NCBI GenBank assembly: GCA_025934735.1
Contig: JAICWP010000018.1
Span: forward strand, 1 to 64,000
Length of the DNA: 64,000 nucleotides
Direction of reading: 5' to 3'
Origin: Terriglobales bacterium
GTDB taxonomy: Bacteria; Acidobacteriota; Terriglobia; Terriglobales; Acidobacteriaceae
The position numbers and the translations under genes are program-made. The notes beneath the pieces were generated by a model. The model had not been told where the DNA came from, searched no databases, and saw only the letters and a program-made list of their open reading frames with translations. Positions 53,165 to 63,118 of this stretch are shown in pieces; position 1 is the stretch's first letter; each line of letters opens with the position of its first letter.

Positions 53165-53333
53165 GGCAGGAAAGAAGCCACACCCGGACGAGGTTAAGCG
53201 TAAGGCGGTTAAGCTGGCTGAGCGTTCATCAAAACTTTCGGCTCGTTCCGCTAGTCTGCTAAAGAAAAGCAACGACCTCCTGCATAAGTCTAGATCGTTG
53301 GTAGAGTCAATACGAAAGGGACGCCAACAATGA
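53163..53333 (+). CDS. Small basic coiled-coil protein of the IS1595-like element
   Basis: The 56-residue product is lysine/serine-rich and helical (DEVKRKAVKLAERSSKLSAR, then ASLLKKSNDLLHKSRSLVES). It ends overlapping the transposase start as ATGA, so the two are coupled. It may be an accessory DNA-binding or regulatory protein; no family is known to me. Its ATG overlaps, on the opposite strand, the ATG of the dedA fusion frame. Confidence 0.65.
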   Translation: MAGKKPHPDEVKRKAVKLAERSSKLSARSASLLKKSNDLLHKSRSLVESIRKGRQQ

Positions 53334-54307
53334 ACCATCCACGCACCCTGCAAGAAGCCATCCGATACTTCACTGACCCCGACAATGCGTTGGCCTATAT
53401 GGTCCGGCTGCGCTGGCCCGATGGTGTTGTCACCTGTCCCAAGTGCGGGCGCACTGATGTTGTGTTCCTGAAGAATCAGCGCAAGTGGCAGTGCAAGAGT
53501 ACCCATGACCACCGCCAGTTCTCCGCCAAAGTAGGAACCATTTTTGAGGACTCTCCCATTCCCTTGGACAAATGGCTTACCGCCGTGTGGATGCTCTCCA
53601 ACTGCCGCAACGGCATCAGCAGCTACGAGATCGGGCGCACCATCGGCGTGACTCAGAAGTCGGCATGGTTTATGCTGCATCGCATCCGATTGGCTATGCA
53701 GGGTAAATCCACAGTGAAACTCGGCGGTGGTGGTGGAGAAGTGGAAGCGGACGAAACCTTCATCGGCGGCAAGGCCCGCAACATGCACAAGAGCGTGCGG
53801 ATGCGCCGCATCCAAGGTCAAGGATTCAATGTGGAAGATAAAACCACTGTCATGGGCATACTGGAGCGCGGTGGTAAGATTCGCGCTCACGTTGTTCCCG
53901 ACAGGCGGAAAGAAACTCTGCAACCTATCGTGCGTGAACATGTCAATGCGGGCGCGGCGCTCTTCACTGATGAGCTGGTCGGGTATCAGGGACTCGCTGG
54001 CGAGTACGAGCACAAGATTGTTGACCATGCGACTCGCTATGTGGATGGGAAAGTGCACACCAACGGAATGGAGAACTTCTGGAGCCTGCTGAAGCGCGGA
54101 CTGGGCGGAACCTACGTCAGTGTTGAGCCATTCCATCTGTTTCGTTATCTGGACGAGCAAGTATTCCGCTACAACAATCGCAAGAACGATAACAACAAAC
54201 CGATTCCCGATGCTCAGCGTTTCGAGCTTGCCATGAGCAACATTCTCGGCAAGCGCATTACTTATGCTGCTCTCACTGGCAAGACTGACACTACGTCTAT
54301 CAACTAA
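53330..54307 (+). CDS. IS1595-family transposase
   Basis: The 325-residue protein has an N-terminal zinc ribbon (CPKCGRTDVVF near 36, then a Cys/His pair near 55-61). The helix-turn-helix is at about 95-125 (ISSYEIGRTIGVTQKSAWFM). The catalytic core has D141 (VEADETFIGG), D214 (LFTDELVGY) and E248 (HTNGMENFWS). The length and motifs are those of the ISXO2-like DDE domain. It is translated by overlap from the small gene upstream. Confidence 0.94.
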   Translation: MNHPRTLQEAIRYFTDPDNALAYMVRLRWPDGVVTCPKCGRTDVVFLKNQRKWQCKSTHDHRQFSAKVGTIFEDSPIPLDKWLTAVWMLSNCRNGISSYEIGRTIGVTQKSAWFMLHRIRLAMQGKSTVKLGGGGGEVEADETFIGGKARNMHKSVRMRRIQGQGFNVEDKTTVMGILERGGKIRAHVVPDRRKETLQPIVREHVNAGAALFTDELVGYQGLAGEYEHKIVDHATRYVDGKVHTNGMENFWSLLKRGLGGTYVSVEPFHLFRYLDEQVFRYNNRKNDNNKPIPDAQRFELAMSNILGKRITYAALTGKTDTTSIN

Positions 54308-54477
54308 GCCTTATCGACGCCTGAAGCGCGGCCCGAAGCGGAAGTCCTAAACTTCCGCTTTTTTCGCGCCTTTGCTGCTTTTTCCGCGTCTAGTTTAGCC
54401 TTGATGGCGCTGTGCGGAACGTGCATCAGTTGCCGCATCGTTCGGTCGAATCGGTCAAATTCGTCGTTTTTGCTCAC
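54304..54477 (-). CDS. 57-residue passenger protein coupled to the DUF3800 gene
   Basis: From the GTG at 54477, which overlaps the DUF3800 stop as GTGA, the frame reads SKNDEFDRFDRTMRQLMHVP, then a lysine-rich helix (KLDAEKAAKARKKRKF) and stops at 54304, overlapping the transposase end by two bases. Small proteins with an FDRFDxxMRxLMxVP type start accompany some transposons, as I recall from general knowledge. A role as antitoxin or regulator of its partner is only an inference. Confidence 0.6.
   Translation of the reverse strand: MSKNDEFDRFDRTMRQLMHVPHSAIKAKLDAEKAAKARKKRKFRTSASGRASGVDKA
54337..54364 (+). terminator. Rho-independent terminator after the transposase
   Basis: A perfect nine-base stem AGCGGAAGT / ACTTCCGCT with loop CCTAA is followed by a run of T. 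It lies inside the coding region of the minus-strand 57-residue gene. Confidence 0.8.
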
Positions 54478-55235
54478 TTTATTGCTCTCCTGCGTATCCG
54501 CTTTTTGGATGAGTGAAAAACAAATTCGATGTTGGCTGGAATCTCTCCACGCTTGGGGACTCCCATCATCTTGAGTCCCTCAAGCATATGTTTCTTATGG
54601 TATCGCCCTTCAATCAACTCCTTGGACTCGGAGAGGATTCGCTTTAATGTTCTCCTACGCGAGTTGTTCTCATAGAAGTGCCCAACTTCCCAGGAAAGCA
54701 TATCGGCTGGCTGCACCGCTGGAGTTGATTTCGGTACGGGCGTCGGAATTGGAAGCGCATCACGTTTGAATACTTCCTCCATGTCGCCTCTGTGGAGTGT
54801 CCCGTCCTCCACAAAAACCAGAAGTTCGTCCCGGTTCGGGTAAAAGAAATTTGTTTTCCAAAGATTGATGTTGCGTGCCACGCATCTGGCTGCGATAGCG
54901 AAAGGTTTTCCGATGCATTCCTCAAGAGGATAATCGCGGTTTACTGCCTTATAGTCGGTCATGTCTACGATGGCGATCAGGGTTGCTTCCGCGTGTTCCA
55001 TGATTACCGTGATGAGTTCATTCAAGATGTCCCACTTCTCTGGCTTTCCAGCGAACTTTCGCTCAAAATCAGCCATGTGAAACACGTCATCCTTCAGGTG
55101 ACACCGCTTGACCACGGCTCTCCATTTTGGCTCAAACCGTAGCCAGTTCTCCTCCCGGGCAAGGAAGCCGGAGGCGATGACCGCTGGACGGTCAGCGGGA
55201 TGACAGCCATCATCAACATAGGTGGAGTAATTCAC
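54474..55235 (-). CDS. DUF3800 passenger protein
   Basis: The product has the DUF3800 pattern: an N-terminal STYVDDG with paired aspartates, HMADFERKF, LIAIVDMTDY in a central strand, LLVFVEDGTLHRGDM, and VQPADMLSWEVGHFYEN with the last acidic residue. The family has an RNase H-like fold, is common on mobile elements and has no firmly known function. The GTG at 55235 is chosen because the fold starts at once; the frame is open to 55325 without family match. It is read toward the transposase and coupled to the 57-residue gene. Confidence 0.75.
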   Translation of the reverse strand: MNYSTYVDDGCHPADRPAVIASGFLAREENWLRFEPKWRAVVKRCHLKDDVFHMADFERKFAGKPEKWDILNELITVIMEHAEATLIAIVDMTDYKAVNRDYPLEECIGKPFAIAARCVARNINLWKTNFFYPNRDELLVFVEDGTLHRGDMEEVFKRDALPIPTPVPKSTPAVQPADMLSWEVGHFYENNSRRRTLKRILSESKELIEGRYHKKHMLEGLKMMGVPKRGEIPANIEFVFHSSKKRIRRRAIK

Positions 55236-55343
55236 GGATGCCACCCAAGCGTGCGCCGGATTATGATTGAGCAGCACGCCAACACAGATGTGCTGCAACA
55301 GGGAGTATTGGCCATCACTGGCCACGATACACCCCGTATATTT

Positions 55344-55366
55344 GATTCGGCAAGTATATTATTGCC
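55344..55366 (-). repeat. Right terminal inverted repeat
   Basis: Read inward it is GGCAATAATATACTTG followed by CCGAATC. The two changes from the left repeat turn the TTGACA box into TTGCCG, so the strong promoter is present only at the transposase end. Confidence 0.93.
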
Positions 55367-55374
55367 GAAGGTAA
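55367..55374. repeat. Target-site duplication GAAGGTAA, right copy
   Basis: It is identical to 53107-53114. Confidence 0.95.
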
Positions 55375-55403
55375 TGATGGACTGTGTTGACGATCCAATG
55401 CAT
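55367..55403 (-). pseudogene. Native 5' stub of the interrupted dedA gene
   Basis: On the minus strand an ATG at 55403 begins HWIVNTVHHYL. Removing the element and one target copy joins this in frame to LAWGYWAIVVGLLGEN at the other side. This restores an ordinary DedA N terminus of about 209 residues in total and shows where the gene started. Confidence 0.85.
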
Positions 55404-55546
55404 GGAGTGGGCCCGGCAGTAACCTGCGCTGTCAATTCGATGCCCGGTACAAGCACGGGGCGGGATGGTGAGCGGTTATTGCATCATTCGAGAGCGGCAG
55501 TAGGCGGAAAACTCGGGCCAGCACGTTCGCGCCGCTCATTTGCAAG

Positions 55547-56964
<1,418 letters not shown>

Positions 56965-56968
<4 letters not shown>

Positions 56969-57366
56969 GGCACCTTCCCGATAGTCTTTTGCACCACCTC
57001 AAGCAGTTGTTGCACGCGAAAAGGCTTTTCCACGCAGGGCGCGCCGGTTTTCTGCAGCGTAGCCACGGTTTCCTCATTGGCTATGTCGCCGGTGATGAAA
57101 ATTAGGCGCGTAGCCAGTTCGGGACGGTGGCCGGCGATCCAGGCGTGCACATCAGCGCCGTCCACCCCGCCCGGGGTGCGCATGTCGGAAATAACGCCCA
57201 GGAAAGAGCCTCCGGCCAGCAGGCGCAACGCCTCAGCGCCGGAGTTGGCCGCCACCACCGGGTAACCGCTTCGTTCCAGGGCAGCGCGCACGTAGGCCAT
57301 CACCGAAGGCTCATCTTCAATGAGCAGCAGCGGCAGCCGGGCGCCGTTCGCCAAAGGGTTGGTCAT
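56965..57366 (-). CDS. Single-domain response regulator
   Basis: The 133-residue protein is a receiver: LLLIEDEPSVMAYVR, VISDMRTPGG with the phospho-aspartate, FITGD and CVEKPF with the conserved lysine. It lacks an output domain and lies between the kinase and the NtrC-type regulator genes, overlapping both by four bases. It may act as phosphate sink or relay. The ATG at 57366 is set by the overlap with the kinase stop. Confidence 0.9.
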
Positions 57367-60300
57367 GATTGCAGCGCTCCTGCAGCGGCGGCGATTTCCG
57401 CCGTCTCTGCGGCCAGCGGCAGGCGCACAATAAAGGTTGCGCCCTCCCGGCCCACGTTGTTGTGGCAAAGAATCTCGCCCCCGTGCTCCCGTACGATCCC
57501 GTAGCAGATGCTCAGCCCCAGTCCGGTCCCCTTGCCCACTTCCTTGGTGGTGAAGAAGGGATCGAAAATACGCTCAGGATTGGTAATGCCGTTGCCGTTA
57601 TCGCGAAACACCACCTGCACCCAGCCATCCAGGGCCGCTGTTTCGGTTTCGATACGTGCCGGCCGCCCCGTGTTCCGTACAGCGTCGTAAGCGTTGTTCA
57701 TAATATTGAGGAACACCTGCTGCAGCTGCTGAGAGTCGCCCACCACTTCAGGCAGAGGTTCGTTGAGACGCTCGCTCACCTCCACCCCGTGGCTGCTGAA
57801 ATCGTAGGCGCGCAGCTGCAGGGTGCGCCGCAGGATGGAGTTGACCTGCACCGGCTTGCGCTGTGGCGGCATCTGGCGGGCGAAGCTGAGCAGGTTCTGC
57901 ACAATCTGCTTGGTGCGCTGCGCCTCCTGCAGAATCACCCGCAGATCCTTGTGCGCCGATTCCGGCAGCTCGGGATTTTCCATGAGCAGGTCGGCAAATC
58001 CCAGGATCGCGGTCAGGGGGTTGTTCACTTCGTGCGCGACGCCCGAGACCAACTGGCCCACGGCCGCCATTTTCTCGGCGTGCATCAGCTTGGATTGCAT
58101 CATGGCTGTATCCGAAACATCGGTCATGACCACCACTACGCTGCTCACTTCGCCCTGCTCGTCGCGCATGGGACTCAAGTTCACGGAAAACTGCCCTGCC
58201 CGCCCGTCGCCCCGAGTGATGGGCAGTTCCAAGTTGTCCACTTGCTGCCCCGCCAGCGTCTCTTCCAGGGCGGTGCGTAAGGCGGAACGGCGCGCCGGCA
58301 CCACCATTTCCAGCAGCGGCTCCCCAATCCACTTTTGCGGGTTGTAAGCTCCGCTCTCGTACCAGCGGCGGTTGGCATAAGTGATTTGGCCGGCAGTATC
58401 GGTGACCAGAATGATGCTTTGCGTGTTGTTGAGAATCTTGTTATTGAAATCGCGCTCGCGCTGCAGTTCAGCTTGCGAGTTCTTCAGCTCGGTGATGTCC
58501 AGAATGAGGCCGCGATACTGCGTCACCTTCCCGTGTGCGTCGCGTACCGCGAAGGCATTCTGCAGCGTATTGATGGGAGCCCCGTCCTTGCGCCGCAAAG
58601 TCTCTTCATAATTGCGCACCACCCCGGTTTGCTCCATGCGGGTGCGGAAGTGCTCCCGACCCTCGGGGTCAAAGTAGACCTGGTGGGGAATATCCACCTG
58701 CAGCAACTCGTCGCGGCTGCCGTAGCCCAGCATTCGCACCAGGGCGTCATTAACTTCAATGAAGCGCCCTTCCGGGCTGGTGAAATACAGGCCCTCATGG
58801 ATGTTGTTAAAAAGCTCGCGATAGCGCCGCTCGGCCTCGCGCCGGTCGGTGATGTCCTTGAGCACGTGAATGGTCTGCAGTCCCTCATTGGTAGGGCCGT
58901 GAATGCGCGAGGTGGAGACCAGATACGTACGCTCCAGGAAGGGGTGGACAAACTCGTCGTTGTGTTCTCCACCCTGGCGGCAAAAGGGGCAGGGGTGCGG
59001 TCCGGCCTGCGCGGTCGCCTCCAGCAGGGCGCGCATGCTGATGCCAATCAGTTCGGCCGGACGCACGCCAATAAATTCCGCCATGGAGCGGTTGACGCGC
59101 AGCACCTTGTGCTGGGCATCGTGCACCACAATGAAGTCGCTGATTGCGTCAAACAGCTCCATCCAGTGGCGGTTGGCCTGGTCCATGCGGGTAAACAAAC
59201 GGGCCTTTTCCAGTGCGACGGAGGCATGCCCGGCCAGGACCTTGAGCAGGTTCTGGTCGGCGGTGGTAAGCGGTCTCCCCCGGTTGGCGAGGCACAGGAT
59301 GCCGATGAGCTCGCCGTCACTGCCGTGCAGGCAGGCCAGCACCACGTCCTGCCACTGCAAGGCAGAAGCCACGTGGCCTAGCAGTTCGGTAGCTTGCCCG
59401 GCGATGATGGTTTCGCGGCGATCGGCCATTAAATCGCCCAAAGCGACCGCCAAGCGCCGGGACACCGTGTTATCGGGAGCAGGATCGGGGCCGCGCAGGG
59501 CCACAACCTCCAGGCGCGCGAGCTGGGCAAGAGCCAGGGCCGCCGAACCCGCGCCAAGCATCTCCGCCGCTCGCCCGGTAAAGCTCTGGACGAACTCGGG
59601 GAGGCGCAGCAGGGAATTCAGCTCCAGCGCCATCGCAGTAAGGTCTTCGGCGCGCCGGCGATGCTTAAGGGAGAGGTCGAGGTTCCGGGCGGATTCCAGG
59701 GCCACGGCCACGGGCGCTGCCAAGGCGCGCGCGCGGCGAATATCCTCGGGAGAAATTCCAGCCTGATCGAGCCGGTCGAGTACGCCGAACATGCCCAGGG
59801 TGCGGCCTTCGGAGCTGAGCAGAGGCACGGTCAGCACCTGGCGCACGTCATGGCGAGCAGCACTCTCCTGGTCGGCTTCCGGTACCTGGCGGATGTCGTC
59901 AGTCCAGAAGACTTCTTTGGAACCCAGCACGCGGGCCGCGGCTTCCGCCGAGAAACTCACCTCCAGGGGATGAGCTTCGCCGTTCTCGCCCACCCAGCGC
60001 ACCTGGCACGTGTCGTCTTCCAACAGAGCGATGTAGGAACGGGCAAAGCCGAGAAACTCAGCCGCGCGCACCACAAATTTCTTTAAAAATTCATCCAGCT
60101 TGCTGCTGCTGCCCAGTTCAGAGGAAATCTCCAGCAGTTGGTGCAACTCGTTGGCATGCGCGTTGGCCGCGGCGTAGAGCCGCTGTGCTTCCAGCAGGCT
60201 GCCCAACTGGCGCGCCAGGATGGTGGCCTTGGCAGCCAGATCATCGTTGAAGAATTGGGGATCGCTGGTGTGCAGAAAGACGACCGAACCAATTGCTTCG

Positions 60301-60701
60301 CCGGCAACTACCAGAGGCGCGGCCATGAGCGAGCGCACCTGGAAACGCTCGGCCATGGGATAGCGCTGGTGGTCTATGTCATTAACGAATACGGTCGTGC
60401 CGGTGCGCACTGCTTCGGCGGTCACGGCGCTTTCATCACTTTTCAGCCGCAGCCCACGGAATTGCTCGGCGACATAGCCGTCCGCTTCCTCACCCACCAG
60501 CACATCGGAGGCGGTCTTGCGCCAGAAATAGGCGCCCTGTACTGCAAAGAATTCGCGGGTGGAACGCAGAAACAACTGGATCAACGAAGCAGGGGTGCTG
60601 CGCAGGGAGCCGGCGAGAGAAAAATCCAGTAGCAGGCGCTGAAAAGAGTCCTGCAACGGGGGAACAGAACCTCGAGGCACAGTCGTCTTCCCTGGCTGCA
60701 T
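57363..60701 (-). CDS. Soluble multi-GAF/PAS sensor histidine kinase
   Basis: The 1112-residue kinase has no membrane segment. Three GAF domains occupy about 15-165, 190-335 and 355-495, then three PAS domains about 505-625, 630-750 and 755-875. The first PAS carries HPCPFCRQGGEH, a cysteine pair that might bind metal or sense redox. HisKA has the phospho-histidine in VSGVAHEVNNPLTAILGF, and the HATPase has NIMNNAYDAV, DNGNGI and GKGTGLGLS. It is the first gene of the operon with two response regulators. Confidence 0.93.
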   Translation of the reverse strand: MQPGKTTVPRGSVPPLQDSFQRLLLDFSLAGSLRSTPASLIQLFLRSTREFFAVQGAYFWRKTASDVLVGEEADGYVAEQFRGLRLKSDESAVTAEAVRTGTTVFVNDIDHQRYPMAERFQVRSLMAAPLVVAGEAIGSVVFLHTSDPQFFNDDLAAKATILARQLGSLLEAQRLYAAANAHANELHQLLEISSELGSSSKLDEFLKKFVVRAAEFLGFARSYIALLEDDTCQVRWVGENGEAHPLEVSFSAEAAARVLGSKEVFWTDDIRQVPEADQESAARHDVRQVLTVPLLSSEGRTLGMFGVLDRLDQAGISPEDIRRARALAAPVAVALESARNLDLSLKHRRRAEDLTAMALELNSLLRLPEFVQSFTGRAAEMLGAGSAALALAQLARLEVVALRGPDPAPDNTVSRRLAVALGDLMADRRETIIAGQATELLGHVASALQWQDVVLACLHGSDGELIGILCLANRGRPLTTADQNLLKVLAGHASVALEKARLFTRMDQANRHWMELFDAISDFIVVHDAQHKVLRVNRSMAEFIGVRPAELIGISMRALLEATAQAGPHPCPFCRQGGEHNDEFVHPFLERTYLVSTSRIHGPTNEGLQTIHVLKDITDRREAERRYRELFNNIHEGLYFTSPEGRFIEVNDALVRMLGYGSRDELLQVDIPHQVYFDPEGREHFRTRMEQTGVVRNYEETLRRKDGAPINTLQNAFAVRDAHGKVTQYRGLILDITELKNSQAELQRERDFNNKILNNTQSIILVTDTAGQITYANRRWYESGAYNPQKWIGEPLLEMVVPARRSALRTALEETLAGQQVDNLELPITRGDGRAGQFSVNLSPMRDEQGEVSSVVVVMTDVSDTAMMQSKLMHAEKMAAVGQLVSGVAHEVNNPLTAILGFADLLMENPELPESAHKDLRVILQEAQRTKQIVQNLLSFARQMPPQRKPVQVNSILRRTLQLRAYDFSSHGVEVSERLNEPLPEVVGDSQQLQQVFLNIMNNAYDAVRNTGRPARIETETAALDGWVQVVFRDNGNGITNPERIFDPFFTTKEVGKGTGLGLSICYGIVREHGGEILCHNNVGREGATFIVRLPLAAETAEIAAAAGALQS

Positions 60702-60926
60702 GCGAAAGGTTGCCGCTGCGTTATCGGTACAAATCTTTGTCTGGCTTAGACTTAAGGTGGAAAGTACCTTGGAATCTCATTTTGAGTCAAGCAAATTGCG
60801 CAAGCGGTCTCAAACTGTAAACTTCGGCTGCCAGCCGTATCAACCTGACACGCCTACAACCCTGGAGCCGTTCCGAACCAGCACCGGAGGAGGGTCAGCC
60901 CCCTCAGTTATCTGGCACGCACCATA

Positions 60927-60985
60927 GTTACCTTTGTAAGTTGCTGGTAACAAACCAAGGTTGCGATGATGCTCCCAAGGGTAAC
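60927..60985. promoter_or_regulatory. Candidate activator binding sites (GTTACC / GGTAAC repeats)
   Basis: GTTACC at 60927-60932 and GGTAAC at 60946-60951 form an inverted pair; a further GGTAAC lies at 60980-60985. They are 15 to 73 bases upstream of the sigma-54 box, where an NtrC-type regulator could bind. Confidence 0.4.
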
Positions 60986-60999
60986 CAGCGCCCTCGAAC

Positions 61000-61015
61000 T
61001 GGCACCGGCCTTGCA
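61000..61015 (+). promoter_or_regulatory. Sigma-54 promoter of the chemotaxis operon
   Basis: TGGCACCGGCCTTGCA matches the consensus TGGCACRNNNNTTGCW at all fixed positions but one, with the GG and GC doublets ten bases apart. Transcription should start near 61027, about 110 bases before the MCP ATG. Confidence 0.7.
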
Positions 61016-61138
61016 CAACCGTTTCTCCCGGGGAACGCGTCTTCGGCGGCAGCACCGCTTCCCGGTCTGGACAATGGAGCGCGCCCAGCAGATGGTTGCC
61101 ACGAGCCGAGAAACAGGCCGGCAAGCAAGGAGTATGGA

Positions 61139-63109
61139 ATGACGATCGGCAGAAGGCTTTACACCAATTTCGGCGCGATCCTGACTCTAGTGCTGATGCT
61201 TTTCCTGGTCAACATGATCGCGGTGCAGCGCGAGCACGCCGCCAAGAACGCCGCCGCGCAATCACTCGCCATGGCCGAAGCCACCGACTCGGTGCGCTTC
61301 CAGATGATGCAGAACCGGCTTTTTCTGGGCAATTACCTGCTGAGCGGCGACACCCGCGAGATGGACAAGATGAATGAGGGGATCAGCAAGCTACAGGAGC
61401 TGATCAACGATGCCAGGTCGAAAGCCAACTCCGACCAGCAACGCTATGCCCTGGCCAAGGTGCAGCAATTCGAGCACGACTGGGGCCTTCAGTTCGCGCA
61501 GCCCCTGGTGAATAAGCGCAAGGAAGTGGATGCCGGCAACGCCACCGTGGCCGAGCTGCAGATCTTCTATTTGCAAAAGGACGCAGGGGCCTGGATCAAG
61601 AATTCCAGCGGTGCTCTCGATGTAGCCGATGGTGAGAACCGCAAAGTGGTGGAAGAGCGGCGCAAATCGGATGAGACTGCCGCCGCCGCCACCTCCGCCG
61701 TTGCCATTACTGGCACGCTATTGGCGCTGCTGCTGGGCATTGCCATCGCCTACCGCACGGCCAAATCCATCACCGACCCGCTTAATGATCTGATGTCAGT
61801 AGTCAACCAGATTGCCGACGCAGGCGAACTCGATCACAAGATTGACATTCAGCGCGATGACGAAATCGGCGCTCTGGCCCGCACTTTCAACAAGATGGTG
61901 AAGTATCTGCGGGAGATGGCGGGAGTGTCAGAGGCCATTGCCGGCGGCGATCTTACCGTCAAGATAACGCCCCGGTCGCGCCATGACATGCTGGGCAACG
62001 CCTTTGCCAGCATGGTGGACGGCCTGCGCACTCTGGTGCGCTCGGTGCGCGACGGCGCTTCCCAGGTGGCCAGCGGCTCCAACCAGGTGGCCAGCGCCTC
62101 CGATGAATCGGCCAAGATCAGCCTACAGGCTTCCTCCGCCATTGATGAAGTCACCAGCACCATGCACGAAATGAGTATCAACGTGCAGAACATGGTGAAG
62201 AACACGCAGGTGCAGGCTTCCAGCGTAAGCGAGACTTCCGCCTCCATTGACGAGATGGTGGCCTCCATCCAGCGCGTGGCCGATACCGCCCGCGTGCTGC
62301 TCGACATTTCCAACCGCTCGCGCGAGGAAGTACACAACGGAATTGCCACCATGGATAAGGCCACCGACGGCCTGAACCGCATCAATCTGGCCATCCGCTC
62401 CTCCGGCGACATCATTGACGTGCTGGGGCAGCGCGCCGACGACATCGGCAAGATCATCGAGGTGATTGACGATCTGGCGGAGCAGACCAACCTGCTGGCC
62501 CTCAACGCGGCCATCGAAGCCGCGCGCGCCGGCGAGCACGGCCTGGGTTTCGCGGTGGTGGCCGATGAAGTGCGCAAGTTGGCGGAGAAGTCGGCGCAAT
62601 CCACCAAGGAAATTTCCGACCTCATCCAGAGCATTCAGCGCGAAGCCCGCAAGGCAGTGGACAACATGGACCGCAGCACCGCCATTGTCAATGAAGGCCT
62701 CACTCTGGGCCAGGAACTCAATGGCGCGCTGAAGAAGATTTCCAACGTGGTGACCGAGGTCTACAAGTTCGCGCAGGAGATCGGCGCCGCCACCAACGAG
62801 CAGTCGCACGGCTCTTCGCAGATTGCCAAGGCTACCACCCGGCTGAATGAAATCACGCATGAAATCAGCTCCTCCGTGGAGGAGCAGGCGTCCGGAGCGC
62901 AGGCGGTGGTGAAAGCTATGGAGCGCATGCGCGAACTGGTGCAGCAAAGCACTTCCGGCTCCACCGAACTGGCGGCCTCGTCGGAGCAGATGTCGAAGAT
63001 GGCGCGCTCGCTGCTCGAGGCCATGGACCGCTTCGTGCTGGAGGCCATTCAGGAAGCCGCCAAAGGCGCTATCGAACGGCGGGTGGCAGCGGCAGCCTCC
63101 CGCGCCTAG
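61139..63109 (+). CDS. Methyl-accepting chemotaxis protein
   Basis: The 656-residue receptor has membrane segments at about 10-28 and 185-205, enclosing a helical four-helix-bundle-type sensor domain. A HAMP domain follows (about 206-258) and probably a second one (about 264-305). The signalling hairpin tip reads IDDLAEQTNLLALNAAIEAARAGEHGLGFAVVADE, split here as EQTNLLALNAAIEAARAG and FAVVADEVRKLAE, the CheA/CheW contact. The ATG at 61139 follows AAGGAG; the frame is open upstream without match. It heads an MCP-CheW-CheR operon. Confidence 0.94.
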   Translation: MTIGRRLYTNFGAILTLVLMLFLVNMIAVQREHAAKNAAAQSLAMAEATDSVRFQMMQNRLFLGNYLLSGDTREMDKMNEGISKLQELINDARSKANSDQQRYALAKVQQFEHDWGLQFAQPLVNKRKEVDAGNATVAELQIFYLQKDAGAWIKNSSGALDVADGENRKVVEERRKSDETAAAATSAVAITGTLLALLLGIAIAYRTAKSITDPLNDLMSVVNQIADAGELDHKIDIQRDDEIGALARTFNKMVKYLREMAGVSEAIAGGDLTVKITPRSRHDMLGNAFASMVDGLRTLVRSVRDGASQVASGSNQVASASDESAKISLQASSAIDEVTSTMHEMSINVQNMVKNTQVQASSVSETSASIDEMVASIQRVADTARVLLDISNRSREEVHNGIATMDKATDGLNRINLAIRSSGDIIDVLGQRADDIGKIIEVIDDLAEQTNLLALNAAIEAARAGEHGLGFAVVADEVRKLAEKSAQSTKEISDLIQSIQREARKAVDNMDRSTAIVNEGLTLGQELNGALKKISNVVTEVYKFAQEIGAATNEQSHGSSQIAKATTRLNEITHEISSSVEEQASGAQAVVKAMERMRELVQQSTSGSTELAASSEQMSKMARSLLEAMDRFVLEAIQEAAKGAIERRVAAAASRA

Positions 63110-63118
63110 CAGGACGAT

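Larger units (their letters stand above)
53115..55366 (+). mobile_element. IS1595-family-like element with passenger genes (about 2.25 kb)
   Basis: The element is bounded by inverted repeats matching at 21 of 23 positions and by an 8-bp direct repeat. It contains a 56-residue gene and a DDE transposase on the plus strand, and on the minus strand a DUF3800 gene and a coupled 57-residue gene. All genes are open, so the element looks complete and recent. It is inserted in dedA. Confidence 0.93.
60702..61138. promoter_or_regulatory. Divergent control region between kinase and chemotaxis operons
   Basis: The region of about 440 bases carries the sigma-54 box and its candidate upstream sites toward the chemotaxis genes. 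Toward the kinase a TTGACT occurs near 60785 on the minus strand, but the -10 partner is weak. No gene is seen. Confidence 0.45.

Noticed and set aside
60911-60926. Second TGGCAC that might start a sigma-54 box
   Set aside because: The -12 part is ATAGT and lacks the GC doublet at the right spacing, unlike the site at 61000.
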